Assembly (NCBI GenBank): GCA_009823505.1
Contig: VZQC01013731.1
Location: forward strand, 1,983,945 to 2,047,944
DNA length: 64,000 bases
Source of the DNA: Rhizomys pruinosus
Taxonomy: Eukaryota; Chordata; Mammalia; Rodentia; Spalacidae
Reading direction: 5' to 3'
A model generated the notes under the pieces. The model did not search any database and was not told the DNA's origin. It was given only the letters and a program-made list of their open reading frames with translations. Shown piece by piece: positions 25,301 through 37,100 of the stretch (the first letter of the stretch is position 1; the number at the start of each line of letters is the position of its first letter). A program made the translations under genes and the position numbers.

Positions 25301-25888
25301 ATGGTAGCTAAGAACCGTCTTTAACTCCGGTTCCAGGGGAATCCAACACCCTCTTCTGACCTCCATGTCATTGCACAACACGGATGCACAAACCTACATG
25401 CAGACAGTACATTTGTACACATAAAAAATAATAAAGTAAAAAAAAAAAAACGGAGAGGATTACTGAGAGAGGATGAGGAAGAAATGGAGGAAGAGGAAAG
25501 AGGCAGAGAGGGAGAGAGAGAGGACGGGGCAGAGTTAGCAGAGCATGGTAGCAGAGAGCATGTAGGAGCAGATGCCACAAAGTGAGAGGTCAAGTCACAG
25601 CACAGGCTGCTGCTTCACTGTCCAGAGAGAGCTGGGGAAGTGCGGCCTGATTCAAGCCTTTGGATCTGGGCTAAAGGTACAGGCCTATGTTCTAACGTGT
25701 GTCACGTTCTATGTTCTGTTTCTCTGTTTTACTCAGAGCTCTCTGAGTTACTGCTGTGCGACCTCAATCTCCATTTCCATCAACTTGTGAGGAAAGAGGA
25801 CCCACAGGAAACACCACAAAACAGCCTAACTGAAAAGTCTGAAGTACCAGATATATTGTACCTTGCTCCTATCAGTTTTTCAGACTGA
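19263..25888 (+). CDS. C5orf58: C5orf58-like small gene, three coding exons, 94 residues
   Basis: Coding parts are 19263-19301 (MSGNKEKTEIDQP), 20437-20530 (ILISNSPDRKQRVEALTKNL, then NTIAMDLKKMR plus one base) and 25737-25888 (completing E, then LSELLLCDLNLHFHQLVRKE and so on to PISFSD and TGA). Splice sites are TTTTACAG..CCG|GTTAGT, ACAATCAG..GAG|GTAAGG and TTTTACTCAG, and all phases match. The protein is small, hydrophilic and probably helical in the middle (VEALTKNLNTIAMDLKKMRE). It has no signal peptide and no domain I know. Human C5orf58 lies next to LCP2 in convergent orientation on 5q35, and its C-terminal half, as I recall it, also has ELSELLLCDL. I name it on that basis. The function is unknown. 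The last intron holds the ~34-bp minisatellite. Confidence 0.75.
19883..20121 (-). mobile_element. Older B2/B3-type SINE
   Basis: Flanked by cctaaattattttta on both sides. A second, more diverged relative follows at 20165-20383. Confidence 0.9.
20165..20383 (-). mobile_element. Diverged B2/B3-type SINE
   Basis: Minus-strand head gggctagagagatggatcag. It ends 53 bases before coding exon 3 of the C5orf58-like gene. Confidence 0.82.
20437..20530 (+). CDS. C5orf58: C5orf58-like exon 3
   Basis: This 94-nt exon follows a good pyrimidine tract (TTTTTTTGTTTCTCTTTTACAATCAG) and ends AGAG|GTAAGG. It reads in phase from exon 2 and encodes the predicted helical segment ending in DLKKMR. Confidence 0.78.
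20540..22160. other. Intron of the C5orf58-like gene
   Basis: Mostly unique sequence with an MIR trace. 21590-21690 is an L1 3'-end-like scrap (caaatctagacccatgtccc, ccaccagagctcatgcactc). Confidence 0.55.
22168..22290 (+). mobile_element. Shortened B1 SINE
   Basis: Plus-strand B1 (gccaggcataatggtgcaca) lacking part of its second half; tail aaaaagaaaaaaa. Confidence 0.87.
22500..23080 (+). mobile_element. Rodent LTR-like repeat, split by a SINE
   Basis: cattgtgggcagtgccatcc ... agcaagccaataaacagcct ... gaaataaactttcagcccca. The same family occurs at 26345-26745, 44445-44835, 44925-45350 and 48755-49125, always on the plus strand. Confidence 0.7.
22595..22856 (+). mobile_element. B2-type SINE inserted in an LTR-like repeat
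   Basis: Flanked by agaaggcaggctggg before and after. The internal duplication is present but its middle has become A-rich (ccaattcaaaaaaaactcc). Confidence 0.95.
23290..24155. repeat. ~34-bp GC-rich minisatellite, about 25 copies
   Basis: Each unit has the core gaggggacccagcagcagta and then gagaggctagccttt. Units vary from about 31 to 35 bp: the gtagagag/gtgacag/gtgagag spacer, cag/gag and ctagcc/ccagcc variants alternate. It lies in the last intron of the C5orf58-like gene, about 1.6 kb before its terminal exon. Confidence 0.96.
24905..25150 (+). mobile_element. Young B2-type SINE
   Basis: Flanked by agaaacagtacaacac on both sides; internal-duplication form. It lies in the last intron of the C5orf58-like gene. 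Confidence 0.96.
25224..25451 (+). mobile_element. B2-type SINE without the internal duplication
   Basis: Flanked by ggagaggat. It has a single aactccggttccagggga segment. Confidence 0.94.
25737..25888 (+). CDS. C5orf58: C5orf58-like terminal coding exon
   Basis: The acceptor TTTCTCTGTTTTACTCAG is followed by ELSELLLCDLNLHFHQLVRK, then EDPQETPQNSLTEKSEVPDI, LYLAPISFSD and TGA. An ATTAAA at 25962-25967, about 75 bases after the stop, could serve as the poly(A) signal. Confidence 0.78.
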
Positions 25889-26344
25889 CTTTTTCTTTGT
25901 TTATCTTGAATTTCTGTTTTTGTTCAGTTAAAAATATGGAAGAACTGACTTTATTAATATAATTAAAAATAATATAAAGTTGAATATAAGTATTTCATAG
26001 TCTTGAAAGCTGTTTTCATGTCTCGAAGTGTGATTTATTTAACTGACAACAAGATTATGTCATGGGAAATCGGCTATTGACTATTGATTTTCTTGTTCTT
26101 GAATTTAGCTTACATTGACATGGAAATGATAAATGGATTGCTAATGATAACTAATGGTTACTGAATGATGAATGGATTATACTATGAATTTCGACTAATA
26201 AGATTTCTTCTAGTAGCAAGCACCAAGCACAAACATCTACATCTGAAACTTTTTGTACAATGTGATTTCAGGAATATCAAGATTTAATCTAATTCCTCTA
26301 TTAGTCATGTTTTGACACGTTGATATCATTGTTTCTGAGTGTAG

Positions 26345-26745
26345 ACAGATGTCCTGGTTAGCCTTGTCAACTTCACATACCTTCAGAATCATCTGAAGGA
26401 TTCTCAGTCGAGGGACTTTCCAGATCACCGTGGCCTGTGGCCATGTCTGTGAGAGAGTGTTTTGATTGAAGATTATGTGGGAGGGCCCAGCCGATTGTGG
26501 GCAGCACCATCCCCAGGCTGGTGGAATAAGTCATGTTCCTCCTTGGTTTCTGCTTCAAGCAGTTCCTGCCCTAATTTCCCTCAGTGGTGGGTGGTGACCT
26601 GGATGTGGCAGTGGTGGGTGGTGACCTGGATGTGGCAGTGGTGGGTGGTGACCTGGACGTGGGAGCTGAGAGAACCCTTCTCCTCCTCTAAGTCATGGTC
26701 ATGCTTCTAGTGAAGTAATGGAAACAAACTACTAGGATGATGGAT
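26345..26745 (+). mobile_element. Rodent LTR-like repeat
   Basis: Family member with gggagggcccagccgattgt; carries the 27-bp triplication at 26582-26662. Confidence 0.7.
26582..26662. repeat. 27-bp tandem repeat, three copies
   Basis: The unit cagtggtgggtggtgacctg gatgtgg repeats three times; the third copy has one change (gacgtgg). It lies inside an old rodent LTR-like repeat. Confidence 0.93.
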
Positions 26746-27087
26746 TTCCTCCATATGGTGGGTAGAAGGAGGTAGAAGCAGACTTCTAAGTCCCTTCCAA
26801 AACTGCTTAAAAAATAAACCATGAAAATAAAGGTATAGGATATTCTTTTCCACTTATAAAATTTGTAGATCAGGCAAACCAAAACTTTTTTGCCAATAAA
26901 AGTTATATAGTAAACCCACAGTCCCAAAGGAAAAGGCTTTGGGCAAACAACAGACTGTCTCTGAATACCGGGTTCCGGCTCACTGTGTATCAATAACACT
27001 ACAAATGCTTCTCCACTTAGACTGATGGTGTCTTGATAAGGCTTACTGAAATAAGTTGAAAATACCGAAAAATAAAAACATTTCCGT

Positions 27088-27301
27088 GGGCTGGAGAGAT
27101 GGCCTAGTGGTTAAGAGCATTGACTGCTCTTGCAGAGGACCCGGGTTCAATCCCCAGCACCCACATGGTGGCTGAGAACTGTATTTAACTCCAGTTCCAG
27201 AGGAATCTGATGCCCTCTTCTGACCACGCCACAGTGCACAGACCTACATGCAGACAGTACATTCATACACATACAAAAATAAATAAAATAAAAAAAAAAA
27301 A
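27088..27301 (+). mobile_element. B2-type SINE without the internal duplication
   Basis: Flanked by aaaaacatttcc. It lies between the two convergent genes. Confidence 0.94.
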
Positions 27302-27794
27302 CACAAAAAACATTTCCTGTACACAGCCAGCTGGATATCACAGTTTAGCCTACGTCACATTAATCAATGCACAGGCACTTTATCCTGCAATTGGATAAGG
27401 TCATCTAACACAAACTCCATTTCATAGTAAGATGCTGAGTAGATCTTGTAATTTATTGAAATGTCCATAATAATAATAATAAAAAACCACTAGCAACACA
27501 GTTGTTTCTCCCTAGTGATCACATGGCTGACCAAGAACCACAGTGTTAGACTTCATCCCAGGAAAAACAATCAAAATTCAAAATCTGAAATACAATTTCA
27601 ACCGAACAAAGATCATTTCCCTACCATCATGAAGTCAAGACTTACTAATGGTAGATTAAACTAACATAAACCAGGGACCAACTGTACTTGTAAGTATAAA
27701 CAGAAGGGAAGAGTTAAATTGCCATGAAGGCTTTTTAAAGCCATTTTGAAAAGGATGAGAAAGGGTTTCATGATAGACTTGTCAGTAGGATAAC

Positions 27795-28155
27795 AAGACA
27801 GAAAACTGTGCTATGGTTTGCATGGGTATTCTCCAAAGGACACATGTTGGATGCCTGGGCCCCAGCATGGTACCAGTGAGCAGTGATGGTACCTTTAGGG
27901 GTAGAGTCAAGTGAAACACCATGTGTGAGCATGCATGCCTTGAAGGGGATTTAGTTCTCTTCTTTCTGCTTCTCAGCCACCATGAGGTAAACAGACCTTT
28001 GCATGGTTTCATTTTAATATCCTGTATGTCCCATCAGAGACCCAGAGTAACAGAAGCAAGGGTCCATAGGCCGAAATCTCCCTAACTGAGCACAAGTAAA
28101 GGTTTTTAGTTATCATAGGCATTTTGCCACAGTCATGGAAAGCCGACTAACATAA
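27795..28155 (+). mobile_element. MaLR-type LTR, old
   Basis: From tgctatggtttgcatgggta to gtcatggaaagccgactaac. It lies between the two convergent genes and may form part of the distal LCP2 3' flank. Confidence 0.65.
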
Positions 28156-29079
28156 GCAGTATCTAACAAGAAAGTTGGATAGAATTGTTTTTGTATGTAT
28201 AAAGCACTGTTCCTTCATCTTCCCAGGAAACCTTCAGGACAGTCTACATGACAGGAATGTTTTTTGAATCGTGGGGGTGGAGGAGGTGCATTGTGCAAGT
28301 GGATCTTGGTATAAAGTGCCAACTTAGACCCAGTGTGTTTGACAGCATAGCTGCTGCTGACAATTTCAAAATGTTTCCTTGTGGTATTTGTAGCTAAATT
28401 TGCTTTGAATAAAAAAAATATGACAGTGTGCACTAAATAATAAGGTTGTTTAAAAAAATCCAAAGCTAAAGTAAAAGATCATTTTAATCCCGGGAAGTTA
28501 TCCAAGCATCCATTTATCTTGTCATCAAAAAGCACACAAAAATACCCTCAGCAAAACCAGATAGGAAAGAATACGAAGTTATATTTTTGAAGCCTCTTAA
28601 ATTATTGTTGCTCAGAGAATAAATTTTAATCATTTCAAGTTATGTAAAAAACAGATTGCCTTTCACTGACAGAAGTTTCATTATAAAATATCAGTTTTAT
28701 ATGACATCAAACACTATTACTGTTTCAGTGTGGTTTTTTTTTTTTTTTAAGTTTTCCCAAAACTATTTCTTTAGCTGTGTAAACTACCATATTTTGAAAT
28801 GGACATTCAAAAAATCCATATCTCAAAATGAAGGACTGCTATGCACTGGTAGTCTTCAAGTTGAAAATGATTACTCCTGCACTTTACAAACATCCTAGGA
28901 AATAAATAAATTATGGGATAGCCAACAGTCTTGAAACTCTTCAGAGGAAAGGACAAAACCCTGTGTTCAAGTCGAGGGGTTCACTTCAGTCCTAGGTGTC
29001 TGTCCATTCATGGAGGTTTGCTGATCTTCCCATGTTGGTAGCAGAGTCAGGAGGAAGGCTTGTTTGCTTGGCTAACTTG

Positions 29080-29202
29080 CTATGGACACCCTGCAGCATG
29101 TGTTAGTGTGCACTGGTATCTGGAGCCTCGATTTTTCCCATCAATGAGCAAAAGTGGCATTTTCCTGAAGTGGTCAATAATATCTGACACAGACAGGAAG
29201 TT
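29080..29202 (-). CDS. LCP2: LCP2 terminal coding exon and stop
   Basis: This 123-nt exon after CTTTTCCAG reads [20 protein letters not shown], then [20 protein letters not shown] and TAG. It completes the SH2 domain. The human protein ends AAGYP; here the penultimate residue is cysteine. The 3' UTR continues toward lower coordinates; ATTAAA on the gene strand at 28625-28630 and AATAAA near 27452-27457 are possible poly(A) signals, but I cannot choose between them. Confidence 0.96.
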   Translation of the reverse strand, partial: NFLSVSDIIDHFRKMPLLLIDGKNRGSRYQCTLTHAAGCP

Positions 29203-32200
29203 CTGGAAAAGTTAAGTAGGGAGGTAAGTTAACATTGGAATGGCACCATGTAGCACGATCTAGTTTTTCAATTTGCATCATTATGAAAATTGAGGGGAAA
29301 ATAAAAGTTTTCAAGTACCTTCGAGATGTTGACTATGAAAACATGAAAAATATTCATCATTGACATCCAATAAAGCATAAGATAAAAATTTCAACTTGGT
29401 CTGGCAAGATAGCTCAGTGGGTAAACTTGATGGCCTATATTCTAACCACAGGACTCAAAGTGTGGAAGGAGAGAACCGATGGGACAGGATGTCCTCTGAT
29501 ACCACATCTGTGCTACACACAAAAATAAAAGTTTTGTAAAAATGAAAAAAAAAACAACTTCCATAATGGATCAGTTACCCTAAATATTTTAATTATGATA
29601 TCTTTGTTTTGGTCTCTTTTTTAGTTTGGGGCTTTTCATTTATTTTTATTTTATGTGTATGAGTCTTTTGCCTACATGTATGTAAGTGCAATGTCTGTGG
29701 AGGCCAGAAGAGGACGTCAGATCATCTGGAACAGGAGTTATAGACAGACCATTGTTAGCCACCATGTGAATGCTGGGAACCAAACTCAGGCCCTCTGCAA
29801 GAACAGCCAGTACTCTTAATCACTGAGCCATCTCCAGAGCCATACTGTTTTTTATCTTTGGAGAAGGTATCCTTGTAACACCAGCTGGACTAGAAATCAA
29901 TATGTGCACGAGGCTGGCCTCTGCCTCCCTAGTTGGGAGATTAAAGGATGAGTCACCACAGCTAGCTCCATGGTGTCTTTGGTTTTATTTCTGGTTTTGG
30001 TTTCTATATCCCTACTTTACGCCAATTCATACTGTTAGGAATCAGGAATCAGACATGGCTCACATCTGGAGATGGCTCCAGCATAGTGGAGCTGTTCCCT
30101 TACTGCCATCTCCACATTCACAATCCATAGCCTGGATCACTGTGCTCCTGACAGGCAGACCTCTAGGCATGGTCTGAATTAAGTAGCCCACACAGGAATA
30201 TATACTTGCCCACAAGAGACGGTGTCTCCCTTTATGTTAACCTGTGTTTTCATGTTAGACCAAGAGAAATCTTGGAAGGCAACAACTTTGCTTCTGGAGA
30301 GCCCATGCAGCTGTCCAGGGAGGTAGTGACCCAAACTTGAGGAAAGTGTGCTTCTTCTACTCAGCATGGTCACTACTTTATTTGGGTTGAAGTTTTTGGT
30401 GAATTATTTTCTTTCCCCAGATGCTTTTCTTTATATAATGTTAAGAACCATGTCTCAGGACTCTGAGCTTGTTAGTTTCTTTCTCAGAGGCAGCCTTAAT
30501 AGTTACTTTCACATCAAAAAGTTGACTTGGCCAAATAGGCCATCTTTACAGATTCAAACCTCTAAGTTTAGCAAGAAATTACTTAAGTATCAATAATTAC
30601 AGGTAGCAACTATTCTAGTTTCTCTGCTTTCTCAGATGGGATTTTAAAGCTTTTTATTTATGTGCATGTGTGTGGGCCTTCTTGTCTGCATGTGCACCAT
30701 ATGCAGGCACTCAAGGAAGCCAGAAGGCATCAGAATCCCTGGAACTGGAGTTACATGTCATTAGCTGCTTGTGGGTGCTGGAGACTGCATCCAGATCCTC
30801 TACAAGAGCAGCAAGTACTCTTAACAACTGAGCCATTTCTTCACCCCTCAGATGATTTTTATTTTATTTTATTTCTCAAATCTAGACCCGTGTCCCCCAC
30901 CCTCTGCCCCCACCCCACCAGAGCTCATGCATTCTGCCAAACATGCTTTTCATCTCTTTCTCAGTCTTTCTCAATATTCTCCATGTTGAAGTTGACTATT
31001 TTGAGCAGTTCACTGTTTCAGTCAGTTCTTTGATGCAGTCCTTTCTGTTGTTGTTGTTGTTGTTGTCGTTGTTGTTTCCAATATGATCACTCCCAACTGC
31101 TTGGACAAAAGCTCAAGGGGCCGTGCACAAGAAATACTTACAACTAGGTAGTTGGCACTAGCATCCACAGATGAGGGATACCATTCGTCGTTTGTTTTTC
31201 TGGGACTGTGTTACTTCACTCAGCATGATGTCCTCTAGCTCCAGCCATTTTCCTGCAAAGCTCATGATGTCATCTTTCTTTACTGCTGCATAGAACTCCA
31301 TTGTGTAGATGTACCACATTTTCTCTATCCACTCATCAGTTGAGGGGCATTTGGGTTGGTTCCAGCTCCTTGCTATTGTGAAGAGAGCTGAAATACACAT
31401 GGCCGTGCATGTATCTCTGCAGTGGGGTGAGTCTTGAATGGTACATGCCTAGGAGTGGTATGGCTGGGCCGGGTGGCAAGTTCATTCCAAGTCTTCCAAG
31501 GGTTCTCCACACTGCTTTCCATAGTGGCTGTAACGAGTTTACATTCCCACCAGCATTGGATGAGTGTTTCCCCTTTCCCCACAACTTCTCCAGCACTTGG
31601 TATCATTTGTTTTCTTGATCCTACCATCTTTTTTTTTGGAGTAGTTTATTATTTTGGTTTTGATTGCATTTCCTTAATGATTAGTGATGTTGAACACTTC
31701 TTAAGGTGTTTTCTCAGCCATCTCTAATTCCTCACTTGTGAAGTCTCTGTTCGCTCTTTGCTCCATCTCTTGTGGCTTTAAGGATTTTGTCTTTGTTTTG
31801 GGTGTCAGCATTTTTAACTATGATGTGGCGTGGAGAGTTTCTTTTCTGATCTTGTCTGTTTGGAGTTCTATGTGCTTCTTGTGTTTGTATTGGTTTGTCT
31901 TTTTTTAGTTTGGGAAAGTTTTCATCTATTATTCTGTTGAAGATCTGATCAATACCATTCTCTTGGGATTCTTCTCCTTCTTCTATTCCTATGATGCAGA
32001 GGTTTGATCTTTTCATAGTGTCCCACAGTTCTTGGTTGTTCCACTTTTGTGTATTTTTAAATTTTTCATAATCTTTCCTTGAGGTTTTTAGTTGTTCTGT
32101 GTTATCTTCCAGGTCTGATATTCTTTGTTCTGCTTCCTCCATTCTGCTTCTGAGGCTTTTTCCATTCCTTTCCTTTTGATTGGATGAGTGTTTGATTTCC

Positions 32201-34147
32201 TTTTTCATTTCTTCTTCTGATTTCTTTAGTGTTTCTACTTCCTTTTGGAGCTTCTCAATCTCTTCCTGTAGTTCTTTGCTTCGCTGGTTGGTTTCCTTAT
32301 CTTTTTCAGCATGGGATCTTTTCAGTGTTTCTACTTCCTTCTGGAGTTTGTCATTCTCTCTCTCTCTCTCTAGGTCCTTCTTGAGTTCTTCATTCTCCTT
32401 TCTTTTAAATTTTAAAATTTTTTATTATTTTTTTATGTGTATGAATGTACTGTCTGCATGTAGGTTTGTGCACCCGTGTTGTGCAATGCTGCGGAGGTCA
32501 GATTCCCTTGTAACTGGAGTTCTCCTGGAATTGGAGTTACAGACAGCTCTCAGTTGCCATGTGGGTGCCGGGGGTCGAACCTTGGTCCTCTGCAAGAGCA
32601 GATGGTGCTCTTAACCGCTAGGCCATCTCTCCGGTCCCTCTCTTTTCTTAAATCTTTGATTTGCTCTTTATAATCTTGTAGTTCTTTAAGTATGTTCACA
32701 ATTGTCTTTCTGATATTTGTGTCCTGGGCCATCCCCAGGGAGATCCCACTGTAGGACTCTTCCATAGGATTGGTTGATCTTGGTGCAGGATTATCCTGCC
32801 CCTTTGCCATGTTGTCTCTTCGTATTCCTGGCATATGGGCTTCTCCTTGCCTGTATTCCAATGTGAGCCCCAAATGCCTCTTCACTGTGTTGAAGGCTTG
32901 CTTTGCTTTCCTCCTTCAGATGCCTTCGTAATCCCAGTTTGGGGTGGGGGGTGGCACCTGCACTTCAGCTGGTCTTGGGAGATCTCAGATCTCAAGACTC
33001 ACACAACCCTACCTTTTATACCAGCTGGGAGGATAACTCCGCCCCAACAGCCACAAAAGCCAATTAAGCCAAAGGCAACAGGATTAACTAGATTAAGTCA
33101 AACAACACTCAGACTTGCTAAAGCACCCAGCTCCTACCTACCTTCCTGCGCTTCAGCTGGTCTTTGGAGATCTCGGAGATGATATTTTAAATAAACCTTT
33201 ACACTATAATCTTTCATTAAAATTTTGTCAAAGAGGTCCAAACCAAAGAGATTTGCCTTTGACAAACCTATATGTATTTTTTAAATTAAATTATATTTTT
33301 TTTCAGTCAGGGTCTCCCTATATAGCCCCAACTGGCCTGGAACTATGTTATACCAGGTTGGCTCCATCTCTCAGAGTCCATCTGCCTCTGCCTCCCAAGT
33401 TCTGGGATTAAAGGCATGTGCCTATGCCTAAGTGATATTTTTAAAAAAATTATACTTAGGGATTAGAGATGAAGCTCAGGGGCAGAGCATTTGATTAGCT
33501 TGCAAGAGGCCCTAGGTTCAATTCCAAGCACCACAAAAAGGTCAAGCCTATAAGGTTGGATTATTTAGAATAAAAGATAAGAAAGACTATAAACAAACAA
33601 ATAAATAAATAAATAAATAATAAAAGAAAGACTCCTAGAGCAGAATTACTTACGGGTAGTATTTCTTTTTATTTCCCTCAGTAAATAAAGGGCTTCACTA
33701 AAATGGTTAACTCTACTGTTGGCATATAGCATAAAGTTTGGTAAATTTTGAAACTTGAAGTCCTTACCTCTTTTCCTCGAAGTCCAGTCCCCAGTAAGTA
33801 TTCTTGTGTTTCCTCTTGATAACGGATTTGGATGTTGTAAACTTTGTCTTTGTACAACACCATGAGGACATAGGGGTTGCTCACTGTTTTCTTAGAACTG
33901 TCTCTAACTAGGAATGTCCCATCCTAGAAGAGGAAATTCTTATTACTAATGGGAGGAATGACAGTTAATCCTTTTGTTGCCTGTAAGAGACAAGCCTGTA
34001 ATTTCTGCCAGTTGAGTGAACTACCATTGGGTTCCCCTAACAGCTATAGACTCCAAGTGCCCTGTATCTCTTGATTATCAGGAAAGACAACTGAGATTGT
34101 ATCAGAAATTTTCAAGTCAACATCTTTGAAGCTTCTTAATACAACAG

Positions 34148-34188
<41 letters not shown>

Positions 34189-37100
34189 GATATTTCAGTA
34201 ATGAAACAGGAGAAATAAGGACCCCACTGTCTAACTCAGTATATGACTTTGCATTTCTGATAACTGCCTAATCTTTCTTTGCCAAATCCACAGAATATAC
34301 CCTTTGCCTATGAAATGCACCCTTTGAATCCTCGTGATTGCTATGTTCAGCTTTCATTCATCACAGCCTGAACAAAAGTGAATGCAGACCTTCTGTATTC
34401 ATTCTTATTATCCCTTTTGCCAATACTGATAAAACTTGTACTTTTCATACAATAAATTATTGTAGTATAATATAGCACTGCAAAGATCTAATACTAAAAT
34501 AGAGCTAATTAGTAAGATCCATGCAATTCACTTCCTCCTTCATGTACTGAATTAGGATGGCTTTTAAACCTCCATCAATATGCAATAAAGGCTTTCCTTT
34601 GTTCCTTCCATTCCCAGTTAATTGAGCCATTTAGAACATCTCTGGTGAGGGAGCTTACCTCTAGATCAGTGAGTCATAGGCTTAGCTTGCAATTGGAGTC
34701 ACTCAGGGAGTCTTTAGACCCCCTGAGTGACTCCAATTGCAAGTACCCCCACTAATTAAAGCAGGATCTCTCCAAGATCCAGGAATTTAGCTTTTTAAAA
34801 AAATACCCTACAGATGATTACATTCCTGCTAAGATTGAAAAGTATTGCTCTAGGGGCTGGAGAGATGGCCTAGCAGTTAAGAGTGCCAGCCACTCTTGCA
34901 AAGGACCAGGGTTCAATCCCCAGCACCCACATGGCAGTTGAGAACCATCTTTGACTCTAGTTCCAGGGGAATCTGACACCTTCTTCTGACCTCTGGGGCA
35001 TTACAGGACACAGGTGCACAAACCTACATGCAGGCAGTACATTCATAAACATACAAAAATAAATTAAATTAAAAAAGTATTGCTCTAGAGTTAAGAATTT
35101 GAAAGATGAAGGTTTTTGTTTTCCCATCTTTGATAAAGAGATTTAAGGCTGAGAGTAAACATTGGACTTCTTCAGTATAATACTAAAGGATTAGCTAAAA
35201 CTTTCTAGCAGGCACTGCTGGTGTGTCTCCTAATATGGATCCTTTCTCAGCAACTCAGATGGTATCTGAGTATTAAGAGGAGGAAGAACTAGGAAGAATT
35301 TTGAACTTGGTTTGGAGTGCACAGAGCTTAGATTGGGGATTTCCCAGGACCACCTGAAGCACAGAAGGATACAAACAGAGGGAATTCTCCCAAATTCCTT
35401 CTATGAAGCTAGCATCACTCTATTACCAAAACCAGGCAAAGATACAACCAAAAAGGAGAACTATAGACCCATCTCATTAATGAACACAGATGCAAAACTT
35501 CTCAACAAAATACTTGCAAACTGCATTCAGACCCACCTCAAGAAGATCATCCATCATGACCAACTTGGATTCATACCAGAGATGCAGGGATGGTTCAACA
35601 TACAAAAATCAATAAATATCATAAAACACCTAAATGAACTGCAAGACAAAAACCACATGATAATCTCAGTTGATGCAGAAAAAGCCTTTGGACAAAATCC
35701 AGCATCCCTTCATGCATAAACTCCTAGAGGGAATTGGATTGGAGGGACCATTCCTCGATGTAATCAAAGCCATATACAGGAAACCCACAGCCAATATCAT
35801 CCTAAATGGGGAAATGACAGAAACATTCCCTTTAAAGGTAGGAACTTGGTAAGGCTGCCCCCTGTCACCACTCCTCTTCAATATAGTGCTTGAAACACTT
35901 GCTAGAGCAATAAGGCAAGAAAAGGAAATTAAAGGAGTACTAATTGGAAAAGAGGAAGTCAAGCTATCCCTTTCTGCTAATGATATGATTGATTACTTAG
36001 GGGATGCTAAAAACTCCACTGGAAAACTCCTAGAAACCATTAAGAGCTTCAGTAAAGTGTCAGGATACAAAATTAACCTAGAAAAATCAGTAGCCTTCCT
36101 TTACACCAACAACAAGCAATGGAAGAAGGAATACAAGGAGACCTTCCCACTCACAATAGCATCAAAAACAATAAAATACCTAGGAACAAACCTAACCAAA
36201 GACACCAAAGATCTCTACAAAAATTTTTAAACCCCTGAAGAAGAAAATTGAAGAAGACATCAGAAGATGGAAAAACCTCCCATGCTCATGGATTGGGAAA
36301 ATTAATATAGTAAAAATATCCATTCTACTCAAGCTCTTGTACAGATTTAATGCAATCCCAATTAAAATCTCCAAGATTTTCTTCACAGGCTTGGAAAAAA
36401 GTCCTTAATTTCATTTGGAAAAACAAAAGACCCCGAATAGCCAAAGCAACCCTGAGCGAAAAGAGCAATACAGGGGGGATCTCTATACCAGACTGCAAAC
36501 TATACTACAGGGCTATAGTCATAAAAACAGCTTGGTACTGGCACAAAAACAGACCTGTTGACCAATGGAACAAAACTGAAGATCCAAACTTGAGCACATA
36601 CAACTTCAGCCACCTCATATGTGTCAAGGAGGCCAAGAAGACACAACCGAGGAAAGACAGCATCTTCAGCAAGTGGTGTTGGCAAAACTGGATCACCACT
36701 TGTAGAATAATGAAATTAACCCCCTACCTCTCTTGCCCTGTACAAAAGTCAACTCCAGATGGATCAAAGACCTCAGTGTGAAACCCCAAACTCTGAAAGC
36801 AATAGAAGAAAAAGTTGGCAGCAGACTACAAGACATAGGCGTAGGAAAAGACTTCCTAAATCAGACAGCAGCTGCACAAGAATTAAGGTTGACAATTGAC
36901 AAATGGGACCTCATTAAACTCAAAAGCTTCTGTACATCAAAAGAAACAACCAAGGAAGTGAAAAGAAAACCCACAGACTGGGAGGAAACCTTCATCATAG
37001 ATACATCTGACAGAGCATTGATTTCCAGAATATATAAACTACTCAAAAAACAAAGAAGAAAGAAATGACCCACTCAAAAGATGGAGCAAAGAGCTGAACA

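Larger units (their letters stand above)
30855..33180 (-). mobile_element. L1 retrotransposon with large internal deletion
   Basis: On the minus strand, the 5' UTR-like sequence (33180-32890, with two similar blocks containing cttcagctggtctt) leads into ORF1. ORF1 starts about 32885 (MKRHLGLTL...) and runs through coiled-coil sequence ([20 protein letters not shown]) and RNA-binding-type sequence up to KILKATRD at ~31765. Sequence from the 3' end of ORF2 follows at once, then the 3' UTR and A-rich tail at 30860. The ORF1 C-terminus and nearly all of ORF2 are missing. A tRNA-derived SINE (32412-32637) interrupts ORF1. The element is inactive. Confidence 0.9.

Noticed and set aside
31409..31727. 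Plus-strand frames of 69-97 codons
   Set aside because: They are antisense to L1 ORF2 sequence.
31732..32208. 158-codon minus-strand frame as a possible host gene
   Set aside because: It is L1 ORF1 coiled-coil sequence fused to the end of ORF2 by a deletion, not a cellular gene.
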